A stretch of DNA of 32,744 nucleotides from a virus. The position numbers were made by a program, and so were the translations under genes. Positions 14,988-21,965 of this stretch are shown in pieces (the stretch's first letter is position 1; every line of letters starts with the position of its first letter). The stretch lies in IMG/VR virus record IMGVR_UViG_3300046330_000224, positions 1-32,744 of that record. The stretch is one strand, 5' to 3'. The notes beneath the pieces are model-generated. The model worked only from the letters and a program-made list of their open reading frames with translations, did not search any database and had not been told where the DNA came from.

Positions 14988-16758
14988 TAATAACCTCCTC
15001 TAATTTATAAATTAACTCTCCTTTAAAGTAAACCTCTAATACCTCTACCATTGTATTAGCATTGATGTCCTCTAATAATTGGTTGTTGTCATACCAGTCA
15101 CTACAAACTTGCACTGTAACTTCTGTATCATCTGATAGTTTATAGGTTACATCTACTATATCTCCAGAGTTAAACATATCAGCTCCAATGATTTCATTGT
15201 ACAATACCTCTGAAGAAAGACAGTAAGTACCGTCAGGTAATTCTGTAGCATCCTCATCATCAACATACTCTTCATATCTAAATGAATTCTCGTTATCGAT
15301 GTAAGTCACATTAGCATTCTCACTAACCCATACGTTTCTGTACTCTAACCAAATACAATCATCTTCCAGATCCCATTCGTCAGTATCTTCTGTGTAAACA
15401 CAATATTCTGCTCTGTAATATTCTCCAGCACTAGGAACGAATCTAGCATCGTCTATGTGTATTCTATCGTCACTTCTGTGGCAATATACATAGTCTTCAT
15501 CATCTTCACCTTCACCAAAAGCCTCTGTACAACCATCTGTATCTGTAAAGAAATAACTTCCATTACTATTACTAAGAACCATAGTAGAAGCATCAACATC
15601 ATCTGTATACTTGAAACTATCCATATAAGGCATTTTTCTGATGTTGTTTACTGTAATCTCGTAATCTTGATTAAAACCACCGTCTTTACCTACCCAAGAT
15701 GAAGAAGAATCGTATGATTGTGATTCTTTGTGAACATAATCATTATCTATAGCCCATCTCTTGAACTTCTCTACCATAACCTCTGTACCATAGATTCTAT
15801 CCATAATCTTAGTACCACAGTCTGCTTTCCATAAGATAGCACGACCACACAACAAACCATCTTGATTAAGAGCAATCAACATATCAACATTACTTGTATT
15901 GGCTGCATAAAACTCTATATACTCACTACAATGGTCGTATCTCATACAGCTATTACCAAGAGATGAAGAATCACCTCTAACATAATGTCTTTGGTCGTAA
16001 TACTTAACAATATCTGAACCATTAACAATAGACATCTCTATTTTATTATAGTAAGCAGCTACAACAGCATTGTTTAATAACTCGTAAAACCTATTTGAAT
16101 ACTTGTATCTTAATGGAATCTTTTTGATTGCCTTAACAAACTTGGCATTAATTCTATTGGTTTTACTCCATTTACCACTAGACTCTCCCATTACAGTAGC
16201 TTTACCCTTTGGTACATAACTTATCTCGAAGTCTTCGTCAGTTTCTTTTGCATCGAAGTTTCTATCGAATAGTTTAGAGAAGTTTGTATTACAATACCTC
16301 TGTACTATCTCGTTATGAAATAACCTACCCTCAACATTTCTGAATTGCTCGTCACGAACTAATATATCACTTAACTTGCTTACAAATCTTCTTGACATTA
16401 AAGCGTTACACATTTTACCATCGTAGGTATCTAACATCAACATCATTATTGGTTGAGATTTTGCATTTGATAAGCAATGCAATATATCAACAGAGTCAGT
16501 GTTTGAATCATAAAACTTTTCTTTATCTAGAAATTGGTCTAGAAAAATTCTTAATAGAGTGTAATGTGGTTGCATATCATCAATCAACATAGGTAGTCTA
16601 TCCAAGAACCTATTAATACATCTAGCGAATCCATTGTATTGGTCGTAATGCCAATCGTTATCTACTTCTATTAACTTGTCAATAGCATTTGCCTCTTCAT
16701 CTTTACCTAATTGAGACAAAATCTCTGCAACATTGATTATATTATATCTGATTTCCAT
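14980..16758 (-). CDS. large conserved phage protein of unknown function (592 aa)
   Basis: Residues ~1-230 are helical, with no known motif. Around residues 265-340 comes a segment I recall as recurring in unrelated large phages: SSSLGNSCMRYDHCSEYIEFYAANTSNVDMLI, then DGLLCGRAILWK and DRIYGTEVMVEKFKRWAIDN. The last third is rich in aspartate, tyrosine and cysteine (DTDGCTEAFGEGEDDEDYVYCHRSDDRIH), with repeated short beta units like 'EYVDDEDATELPDGTYC'. A catalytic role is possible but cannot be named. The Cys/Asp repeats may bind metal. One ATGATTGTGA word is inside at 15714-15723. Confidence 0.7.
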   Translation of the reverse strand: MEIRYNIINVAEILSQLGKDEEANAIDKLIEVDNDWHYDQYNGFARCINRFLDRLPMLIDDMQPHYTLLRIFLDQFLDKEKFYDSNTDSVDILHCLSNAKSQPIMMLMLDTYDGKMCNALMSRRFVSKLSDILVRDEQFRNVEGRLFHNEIVQRYCNTNFSKLFDRNFDAKETDEDFEISYVPKGKATVMGESSGKWSKTNRINAKFVKAIKKIPLRYKYSNRFYELLNNAVVAAYYNKIEMSIVNGSDIVKYYDQRHYVRGDSSSLGNSCMRYDHCSEYIEFYAANTSNVDMLIALNQDGLLCGRAILWKADCGTKIMDRIYGTEVMVEKFKRWAIDNDYVHKESQSYDSSSSWVGKDGGFNQDYEITVNNIRKMPYMDSFKYTDDVDASTMVLSNSNGSYFFTDTDGCTEAFGEGEDDEDYVYCHRSDDRIHIDDARFVPSAGEYYRAEYCVYTEDTDEWDLEDDCIWLEYRNVWVSENANVTYIDNENSFRYEEYVDDEDATELPDGTYCLSSEVLYNEIIGADMFNSGDIVDVTYKLSDDTEVTVQVCSDWYDNNQLLEDINANTMVEVLEVYFKGELIYKLEEVIND

Positions 16759-16784
16759 TTTTTTATATTATTTATGTTTTACTA

Positions 16785-17852
16785 TTAGTTTAATGCGTCT
16801 ATAAAGTTTAAGTATTCCATCTCTGTCATAAAACCACCACAGCTATGACAATATATATCTCTATCGTACTCATCAAACTGCGTATGTAAACTACCGCAAT
16901 AAGCACATTCTAAAGTATCTTCTATTGATTCTATGTCTCTCTCAGGAGTTACTCCAAACGATTGGTTCCACTCGTCAAAGTCGAAGTCATCTTCTTTTGC
17001 TGGTAAGTATGATTGTGAACCTTTACCGTACGTTTGAGCATAACCTCCAGTACCATAACCTCTATAACTATACCCTCCATAATAGTCGTACTCGTTTCTG
17101 TCTTCTGTAACTCTCCACAAGTCAAAGCCTAGTGAATCGTATATGTCGTGACACATTTGATACGTTGCAAACACATCGTCAATGTTAACGAACTCGTCAT
17201 CTGAGTGAGGATTGTAGTAGCCACAAGACATATTAGCTACACATATCTTGGTTTTATATGCAATCTCTAATACATCAGTCATACCACCAGTAACTTCTTT
17301 TCTTCCGTATGTATATAAGATTGGTCTTAAAGCATCTGAAAACTCACGAGAATATAACTTAGTACCACTAATGCTACTAACAAAATCATCACTACCTTTT
17401 CTGTCACACTCTAACACCAATGAACTATTACTAAAGAAGTCAAAGTCACAAGCTCTACTACCTACACAACCTATCTCTTCATCTACAAAGAAGGCTGCTT
17501 TAAATACATCTCTCTCTTCTAACATCTTGAGGGTCATAAACACACCTACTTTGTCATCACCACCAACGCCCATTTTGTCGCAGTTGATTTTGTTGACAGC
17601 AAATATGTTACGACCCGCTTGATGTACTTGATAAAAAGGACTAAACAAGTGAACTGTATCTATGTGACATACCATTGTCGGATATATATCGCTATCGCCT
17701 TTTGTAACGTATATGTTACCCATTTTATCCTTTGTGTATGTAAGACCTAACTTATTAATTTTTTTACAAATAAACTTGCTCATGTGCTTAAAATCTCCAC
17801 TATAAGATTGGATTCTTAAAACATCTATCAGTTGTAATTCAAATTTTCTCAT
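16785..17852 (-). CDS. M20-type metallopeptidase fused to a C-terminal zinc ribbon
   Basis: Residues 1-240 contain the metal ligands of the M20 aminopeptidase fold: VCHIDTVHLF (H63, D65), GVGGDDK (D99), FFVDEEIG (E125, E126), ECD (D150) and NPHSDDEFV (H216), so the enzyme looks intact. The usual lid/dimerisation domain between the D150 and H216 parts is short. Residues ~250-285 are tyrosine- and glycine-rich and disordered. A ribbon C-A-Y-C (C316, C319) and C-H-S-C (C335, C338) ends the protein. Substrate is unknown; a processing role on peptides is inferred. One ATGATTGTGA word is at 17009-17018 in the low-complexity linker. Confidence 0.83.
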   Translation of the reverse strand: MRKFELQLIDVLRIQSYSGDFKHMSKFICKKINKLGLTYTKDKMGNIYVTKGDSDIYPTMVCHIDTVHLFSPFYQVHQAGRNIFAVNKINCDKMGVGGDDKVGVFMTLKMLEERDVFKAAFFVDEEIGCVGSRACDFDFFSNSSLVLECDRKGSDDFVSSISGTKLYSREFSDALRPILYTYGRKEVTGGMTDVLEIAYKTKICVANMSCGYYNPHSDDEFVNIDDVFATYQMCHDIYDSLGFDLWRVTEDRNEYDYYGGYSYRGYGTGGYAQTYGKGSQSYLPAKEDDFDFDEWNQSFGVTPERDIESIEDTLECAYCGSLHTQFDEYDRDIYCHSCGGFMTEMEYLNFIDALN

Positions 17853-17873
17853 CTTTTCTTTTTTATTTAATTG

Positions 17874-18362
17874 TTATACTATTCTAATGTTTTGAACACC
17901 GAACTTTTCGGCAATCTGTTCGAGAGTTAACTCTAATGGCTTGATTGGTCTTACATAAGTCCAGTATTCAAACATACCTACCTCATCTTTTGATACGTAC
18001 ACGTCACCAATCTTACAAAATACCTCTCTTCTTGCGGGTCTACCTACAAAAGTAGGATTATCTGACACCTCCATAAAAGTACTTGCGTCAATCACTGGGA
18101 CTAACTCTTTTACTGGTTGATAAGGAGCTCCTAATTTACCATCATCAAACAAATCTTCAACAACTAAATGTTCTGTCAATTTATCTAATGGATAGTACCA
18201 ACTATCATCTCCAAAATCGACATTAGCAATACTCCTATCACCTGATACTCGTGTAACAACACCTACCTTGCCTACGTACTTTTTCATCTTTTCAGAAAAT
18301 CCTGGACCTCCTACGAATTCAAACCCAATAACTTTCTTTCCTACTAAATCACTTTTACTCAT
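17874..18362 (-). CDS. hypothetical protein with SH3/KOW-like N-terminus (162 aa)
   Basis: Residues 1-70 show a beta-barrel pattern: VGKKVIGFEFVGGPGFSEKM, KYVGKVGVVTRVSGDRSIANVDFGDDSWYYPLDKL, similar to small KOW or SH3-like barrels in phage proteins. The second half (REVFCKIGDVYVSKDEVGMFEYWTYVRPIKPLELTLEQIAEKFG) is different and ends with a helix that could bind DNA. No family assigned. It sits 21 bases upstream of the peptidase gene. Confidence 0.6.
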   Translation of the reverse strand: MSKSDLVGKKVIGFEFVGGPGFSEKMKKYVGKVGVVTRVSGDRSIANVDFGDDSWYYPLDKLTEHLVVEDLFDDGKLGAPYQPVKELVPVIDASTFMEVSDNPTFVGRPARREVFCKIGDVYVSKDEVGMFEYWTYVRPIKPLELTLEQIAEKFGVQNIRIV

Positions 18363-18386
18363 TTTTACTTAATTTAATTATTAAAC

Positions 18387-18674
18387 TTACTTTTTTAAAA
18401 TCCATTCTAATAAATCTTCTTCAGAGTCAAACTTATAAGCATTTACGTGATTTCCTTGCTCTAATGATGACTTAACATAACTTTCTACACTACTTGCTGT
18501 CCATTTTGCCCTCAAGTCAGTGTCTTTTAGGGTAATTGACGCATAAGTATTTGAATCTATAGTTATAACCTTACATTTGTGGTTACTACTCCATTCAATA
18601 CCAACAAAACTATCATTAGTTATGTCGGACAAGCTTACTTCTTGTACATTCATTTGCTGTACGATTCTTTTCAT
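18387..18674 (-). CDS. hypothetical protein (95 aa)
   Basis: A beta-beta-helix protein beginning MKRIVQQMNVQEVSLSDITN, with SFVGIEWSSNHKCKVITIDSNTYASITLKDTD and a helical tail (SEEDLLEWILKK). No known family. It follows an iteron-containing gap, so its leader includes the AT-rich element. The leader GCAAAACCAATTAAAGAG before ATG is one of the A-rich start contexts. Confidence 0.6.
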   Translation of the reverse strand: MKRIVQQMNVQEVSLSDITNDSFVGIEWSSNHKCKVITIDSNTYASITLKDTDLRAKWTASSVESYVKSSLEQGNHVNAYKFDSEEDLLEWILKK

Positions 18675-18715
18675 CTCTTTAATTGGTTTTGCATATATAC
18701 ATTTATGTATATATA

Positions 18716-18769
18716 ATTAATATTATCCTTAAACTTATGTTTAATACCTATTAAACATTTCTTTAATAC
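18716..18769 (+). repeat. iteron element copy 2
   Basis: A 54-base element with ATTAATATTATCC, then two 18-base iterons TTAAACTTATGTTTAATA and TTAAACATTTCTTTAATA separated by CCTA, so the junction reads TTTAATACCTATTAAA, a near-perfect palindrome. About 49 of 54 positions agree with the copy at 22968-23021 by eye. An AT-rich run (CATATATACATTTATGTATA) flanks it on the left, as at the other intergenic copy. It lies in a gene-free gap (18675-18791). Confidence 0.75.
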
Positions 18770-18791
18770 ATCTAGCATTGATGATTGTGAA

Positions 18792-19019
18792 TCAACATAC
18801 CATTTGTAACTCCCTACGCATCAAGTCGAACTTCAACTTTATCGTTAATTGTCGTTTAGCCTCTCTGTAAGGCACCTTTTTCTCTCTGACGATAGTTTGT
18901 ATAGCGTCAGTGAAAATCTCTCGTCTACGCTCATATTCTGCGTTACTCTTTTGTACAAATTCTTGTACATCTACCTTGAAATGAATTCTCTTTCTCATAT
19001 CGGAAATGTGTTTGAACAT
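18792..19019 (-). CDS. small basic hypothetical protein (75 aa)
   Basis: Helical and arginine- and lysine-rich, beginning MFKHISDMRKRIHFKVDVQE and ending LKFDLMRRELQMVC; it overlaps the preceding 117-residue gene by 25 bases. A coiled-coil outline (NAEYERRREIFTDAIQTIVREKK) is visible. No family recognised. The ATGATTGTGA word touches its stop codon. Confidence 0.6.
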   Translation of the reverse strand: MFKHISDMRKRIHFKVDVQEFVQKSNAEYERRREIFTDAIQTIVREKKVPYREAKRQLTIKLKFDLMRRELQMVC

Positions 19020-19348
19020 TCTGCTACGAATATTTCGTTATTTAATTCTTTAGATACATTTCCATCAAAGTCTTCTTTAAAAACCCTACCACCACTATCA
19101 AATAGCATTTTGTGGTATTGTATATTTTTATCTTTTAGAAAATCTTTTATCGATTCTTGTATTATAAGTGATGGTTCTTCTATATATTCGTACTCATCGC
19201 ACTCTTCTTTGGTTAGTAATAAAATAATACTGCCTACTGCCCCGCAATGATTTTCACCATTTAATTTGTCGTAAAATGTGTGATTTAAAAACGTAATTGT
19301 TCTATCTGTTAAGTCAACTACTTTATTGAATTTAATTTCTTCCCTCAT
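18995..19348 (-). CDS. hypothetical protein (117 aa)
   Basis: Begins MREEIKFNKVVDLTDRTITFLNHTFYDKLNGENHCGAVG, followed by acidic segments (KEECDEYEYIEEPSLIIQESIKDFLKDKN). Mixed beta and helix. No function assigned. It starts two bases from the small membrane protein gene and ends 25 bases inside the next gene. Confidence 0.6.
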   Translation of the reverse strand: MREEIKFNKVVDLTDRTITFLNHTFYDKLNGENHCGAVGSIILLLTKEECDEYEYIEEPSLIIQESIKDFLKDKNIQYHKMLFDSGGRVFKEDFDGNVSKELNNEIFVAECSNTFPI

Positions 19349-19350
19349 AG

Positions 19351-19449
19351 CTATCCCATTTTGTCAATTACAAATACAAATACTACAAATCCCATTGCAA
19401 TACCTACTAATACAAATAAACCTCCCATACTTTTACCATTTTGTTTCAT
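19351..19449 (-). CDS. single-span membrane peptide (32 aa)
   Basis: The product is MKQNGKSM followed by a hydrophobic helix (GGLFVLVGIAMGFVVFVFVI) and DKMG. The same frame can also start at the second methionine (19428), giving 25 residues; the ATG choice is uncertain. It overlaps the previous frame by 17 bases with the first start. Such tiny membrane peptides are common in phage operons and are usually missed; function is unknown. Confidence 0.45.
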   Translation of the reverse strand: MKQNGKSMGGLFVLVGIAMGFVVFVFVIDKMG

Positions 19450-19591
19450 TAGGTGCGAAACTATTGCCTCCACCTATAACATTAGACATAAAATCATAAA
19501 ACTTATTGAATGTAAGTGATACACTAAAAGAATCACTACTCTTAAACGATCTGGCTCTTCTACTTTTTGATAGAACTAATACTTTTGTCAT
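19433..19591 (-). CDS. small basic hypothetical protein (52 aa)
   Basis: The frame begins with ATG at 19589-19591 (a second in-frame ATG lies one codon earlier). The product begins MTKVLVLSKSRRARSFKSSD, serine- and arginine-rich, and ends NSFAPNETKW. It overlaps the start of the small membrane peptide gene. No family recognised. Without it a 155-base hole would remain in the operon. Confidence 0.5.
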   Translation of the reverse strand: MTKVLVLSKSRRARSFKSSDSFSVSLTFNKFYDFMSNVIGGGNSFAPNETKW

Positions 19592-19604
19592 CATAACTAT
19601 ACTT

Positions 19605-19805
19605 TTAAGGGATTATTTCGAATAAAACATACAAAAACACTGTCATAGCAGTGTAGAAAGAGAATACTATTAAGAAATTCTCTGCAAAAGTCTTTACTCT
19701 ATACTTGTTAAAGTGAAATAGACTTTGTGAATACAAAACAATAGCCGCACAAGCTACAAACATAACTGCGAAGCTATACATCAAAATTTGTGGTACTAAT
19801 TCCAT
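19605..19805 (-). CDS. two-span membrane protein (66 aa)
   Basis: Two hydrophobic helices are clear: ILMYSFAVMFVACAAIVLYS and FLIVFSFYTAMTVFLYVLF, separated by a short basic loop (HFNKYRVKTFAEN). Size and topology allow a holin, but there is no endolysin in the window to support that. It overlaps the 61-residue gene by ten bases. Confidence 0.6.
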   Translation of the reverse strand: MELVPQILMYSFAVMFVACAAIVLYSQSLFHFNKYRVKTFAENFLIVFSFYTAMTVFLYVLFEIIP

Positions 19806-19981
19806 AATGATAATTTTAATAGTTTATAATATTTTACTTGTGCTTCAAGTGCATCAATGTATTCTTTTTGCATTGACACATACACGTTTACATCACCTAT
19901 ATATTTATTAGATGATTCGATTACTTTGTTCTGTTGAGCAACTATTTCTATTAACTGCTCGATTGTTTTTTGTTCTTCCAT
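19796..19981 (-). CDS. small coiled-coil protein (61 aa)
   Basis: Begins MEEQKTIEQLIEIVAQQNKV, with strong heptad repeats through residue 54 (EYIDALEAQVKYYKLLKL). No signal peptide. The leader TTTTAAAACCAATAAAACA before ATG is the A-rich start context. It is the first gene downstream of the structured RNA region. Confidence 0.6.
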   Translation of the reverse strand: MEEQKTIEQLIEIVAQQNKVIESSNKYIGDVNVYVSMQKEYIDALEAQVKYYKLLKLSLWN

Positions 19982-20012
19982 TGTTTTATTGGTTTTAAAA
20001 TCCTGCTTTGTT

Positions 20013-20302
20013 GCATTGTGGTAGGCGGGGAATCGAACCCCAATTTACCATACCTACCTATATAAAAGGCTCTTACTAATAGTAAAAGCCAGTTCTTTTA
20101 TCTAAAACGCAATGCCCCAGCTGGGCACTCGTATGATTGTGAATTTTCATTCGTGCATTAATCACGCCCACGATTGGCGTGTGAATTTACGTTACACATT
20201 ACAACTAAGCAAAAGCTATTATAGTCACGATTGTATAAAACGCACGATTTTGTGAGGGCACAACAAAAGCCTCCTTAAATTGTGGTGTTCCCAGTCGAAT
20301 CA
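20013..20302 (-). ncRNA. structured RNA candidate with tRNA-like T-arm; tmRNA-like
   Basis: Read on the minus strand this stretch has, in order: GATTCGACTGGG (tmRNA D-loop-like, 20301-20290); CAATTTA (20282-20276), complementary to TAAATTG (20047-20041); a GAGG/CCTC plus TTTTGT/ACAAAA pair set like PK1; a 12-codon frame 20243-20205 (AFYTIVTIIAFA then TAG); a perfect H-type pseudoknot (20151-20181, 6 plus 5 bp); a TGCCC/GGGCA hairpin; a 10-bp hairpin near 20090-20068; and a T-arm GGGG-TTCGATT-CCCC (20041-20027). The 7-nt stem GGTAGGT/GCCTACC (20058-20052/20026-20020) closes a minihelix around it. A CCA end and a 5' acceptor partner upstream of the D-like part are absent, so a normal tmRNA is not proven. 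Confidence 0.5.
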
Positions 20303-20309
20303 ATACTAA

Positions 20310-20531
20310 AAGTATTAATCAATTCATTGTCAATATTTCAAAGATGCATTTCAGAGGTTTTCTAATTGTGCAAAACACAATTCAATACTATTGCAAAACA
20401 ATAGAGTAAAAACCAATAAAAGAAAGTTTATTTTAGTACCTACTTTCAAAGTACATTTGAGGCGTATGTTAACCGAATAACACAAAGAAAGTCTAAACCT
20501 TTACGCCTTATTTAGAATGAATCTAAATAGT
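20310..20531. other. gene-free stretch with dense hairpins
   Basis: Between the RNA candidate and the 216-codon gene. It holds GGTTTT (20356-20361) pairing with AAAACC (20409-20414), enclosing two hairpins with the same CAAAA loop: AATTGTG/CACAATT (20364-20382) and CTATTG/CAATAG (20388-20404). There is also GAAAGT/ACTTTC near 20423-20448, GGCGTA/TACGCC (20461-20466/20502-20507), and ATTTAGA/TCTAAAT (20510-20528), the last just after the stop of the 216-codon gene. No coding frame is convincing. This may be a 5' part of the same RNA. Confidence 0.4.
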
Positions 20532-21182
20532 TTATTCATTTAATGCCTTAATCAATTCGGCTTTTTTGTTTCTACCGATTTCGGTATTTTTCAAAATGTT
20601 TTGAATATCAACTTTTTTGGCACCTTTCAAAAGTGCATCTTTTTGCACCTTTAAAAATTTACTATCTAAATAGTTTTCGGTTGCCTTTTGTGATGCCTTA
20701 ACAAAGTAGCTATTAGTTGATACTTTGTACTTTGCAAACCTATTTAATAGACTATTCGCATTGGCTACAAAATAGGCGATGTTAAAGAAACTTTTTGCCT
20801 CTAATATGTTGCCCTCAAAATCAAGTTTATTCAATTCGTGCGAATAGCCGAATTTGAAAAGTTGTTTATTGACTTGATTAATAGTAATTTTTGAAGCATT
20901 CAATTCGTTAGTAACTTTTAAAAACGTTTCAAACTTTGTCGTATTATTACGCACATAGTTTTCTAATGCTGTTTTACTTTGCGTATCATTTAACCAACTT
21001 AATTTTATTTTGTCGGCTTCAATTTGTTTTTCACTTTTCTTTGCTTTTGTTTGTTCGGCTTGGAATTTTTTAGCTTCTTTTAAACTTTGTGCAATAGCTT
21101 TTTTTGAAAGGTTTTCAATTGCTTTAGTGTTTTGTTTTGCTTGTGTTAATAAATTTAAAGTTTTCATTTTGATTGGTGCCAT
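20532..21182 (-). CDS. lysine- and asparagine-rich coiled-coil protein (216 aa)
   Basis: Starts MAPIKMKTLNLLTQAKQNTKAIENLSKKAI, with a long predicted coiled coil to about residue 60 (KKFQAEQTKAKKSEKQIEADKIK), then helical segments rich in lysine, asparagine and alanine and a LLKGAKKVDIQNILKNTEIGRNKKAELIKALNE tail that looks like a small HeH/SAP-type helical end. No phage family is recognised. It is isolated: gene-free sequence on both sides. Its style differs from the compact operon genes, so it may be a recent insertion (inference). Confidence 0.6.
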   Translation of the reverse strand: MAPIKMKTLNLLTQAKQNTKAIENLSKKAIAQSLKEAKKFQAEQTKAKKSEKQIEADKIKLSWLNDTQSKTALENYVRNNTTKFETFLKVTNELNASKITINQVNKQLFKFGYSHELNKLDFEGNILEAKSFFNIAYFVANANSLLNRFAKYKVSTNSYFVKASQKATENYLDSKFLKVQKDALLKGAKKVDIQNILKNTEIGRNKKAELIKALNE

Positions 21183-21932
21183 TTTTATAACCCGCTTGGC
21201 ATTGCGTTTTTGTTTATGTTATTTTGATGCCCCAAATATTATAATATAGTTTTGAATAAAAAAACTTTTGAGGCATTTTTTCGTATTTTTATTGAATTAT
21301 CATTGTTTTAACAATTTTATTGACAATAATGCACCAGATCTGGCGAATTTTTATCATATTCTAACCAAAAAAAATTGAAATTTTAACATAAAATGTTTGC
21401 TTTTTTAATAATCTAGTGTCCCAGTAGGATAATAAAAGCCAGTGAAATAGTCAAAAAATAGCGTAAAATTCAAAGTAATAACACAAAGAAAAGTATTGAA
21501 AAAATCATTTATTAACGTATTGAATACCAAAAAATAAACTATATTAAAAATGTATTTCGTGAAACGTGATTCAGTTATTAGTATTTATTTTTGTTTATAG
21601 GTATAACGCCAACCTTTACCAAACGCACCAAAATAAATTTAGTTAATCAATAACGATAAAGCAAAGGACAAAGGACAAAAACATAAATTATAATAGTGTT
21701 TAAAAAATCGTACTGAAAAAAGATAGTAGGCAAAAAGCTAAAAAGTTGAAAATCGAATTTGAAATTTTGAAAGGGAGGGGATAATTTAAAACGACTTTTG
21801 TGAGAGGAAGGTGAACGTAGAATGGGGGTATAACCCAAAACATACAGGTATCTAACATACGAAAAAAACTCTTCGTGTAGATAGATTATGTTTTCATATC
21901 TGATATTGCGATATAAAATAGGTATGTTTGTG
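21183..21932. other. long AT-rich gene-free region with palindromes (divergence zone)
   Basis: No convincing gene. It separates the leftward arm from the rightward genes. Notable sites: ATTGTTTTAACAAT (21302-21315), TTATTGACAATAA (21317-21329, perfect around A) and CCAGATCTGG (21334-21343, perfect and unusually GC-rich). These three lie within 42 bases and look like operator or protein-binding sites. A weak rightward -7 element TATTTTTG is at 21586-21593. A minus-strand 63-codon frame at 21647-21838 is judged spurious. Confidence 0.5.
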
Positions 21933-21965
21933 TTGTGTACTTGATTATAAAATGTAGTATATTTG
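21933..21965 (+). promoter_or_regulatory. Bacteroidota-type promoter (TTG-N22-TATATTTG)
   Basis: TTG (21933-21935) and TATATTTG (21958-21965) match the -33/-7 elements, spacing 22 (slightly long). The start site would be near 21972, giving a ~105-base leader before the ATG at 22078. That leader includes a GC-rich hairpin, CGCAT/ATGCG around CCC (near 22062-22074). Confidence 0.5.

Noticed and set aside
18670-18777. A 35-codon minus-strand frame across the iteron copy at 18716-18769
   Set aside because: Its sequence is dominated by the AT-rich repeat, which is conserved as DNA at two other places in other frames, so a repeat is the better reading.
19605-19805. Calling the two-span protein a holin
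   Set aside because: Topology fits, but no endolysin or spanin gene is in the window, so the function would be a guess.
20020-20058. An attachment site left by integration at a tRNA 3' end
   Set aside because: No integrase is seen and the 3' tRNA-like part has its own complementary strand (GGTAGGT), which a simple attP fragment would not have. Not fully excluded.
20013-20115. An ordinary tRNA gene around the T-arm, with acceptor GCATTG/CAATGC
   Set aside because: The T-arm is perfect but the pairing leaves seven extra bases between T-stem and acceptor, and no D-arm or normal anticodon arm fits the 103-base span.
21647-21838. A 63-codon minus-strand frame in the divergence zone
   Set aside because: Phenylalanine- and proline-rich composition typical of AT-rich non-coding sequence, no coupling to a neighbour, no promoter or leader, so judged spurious.
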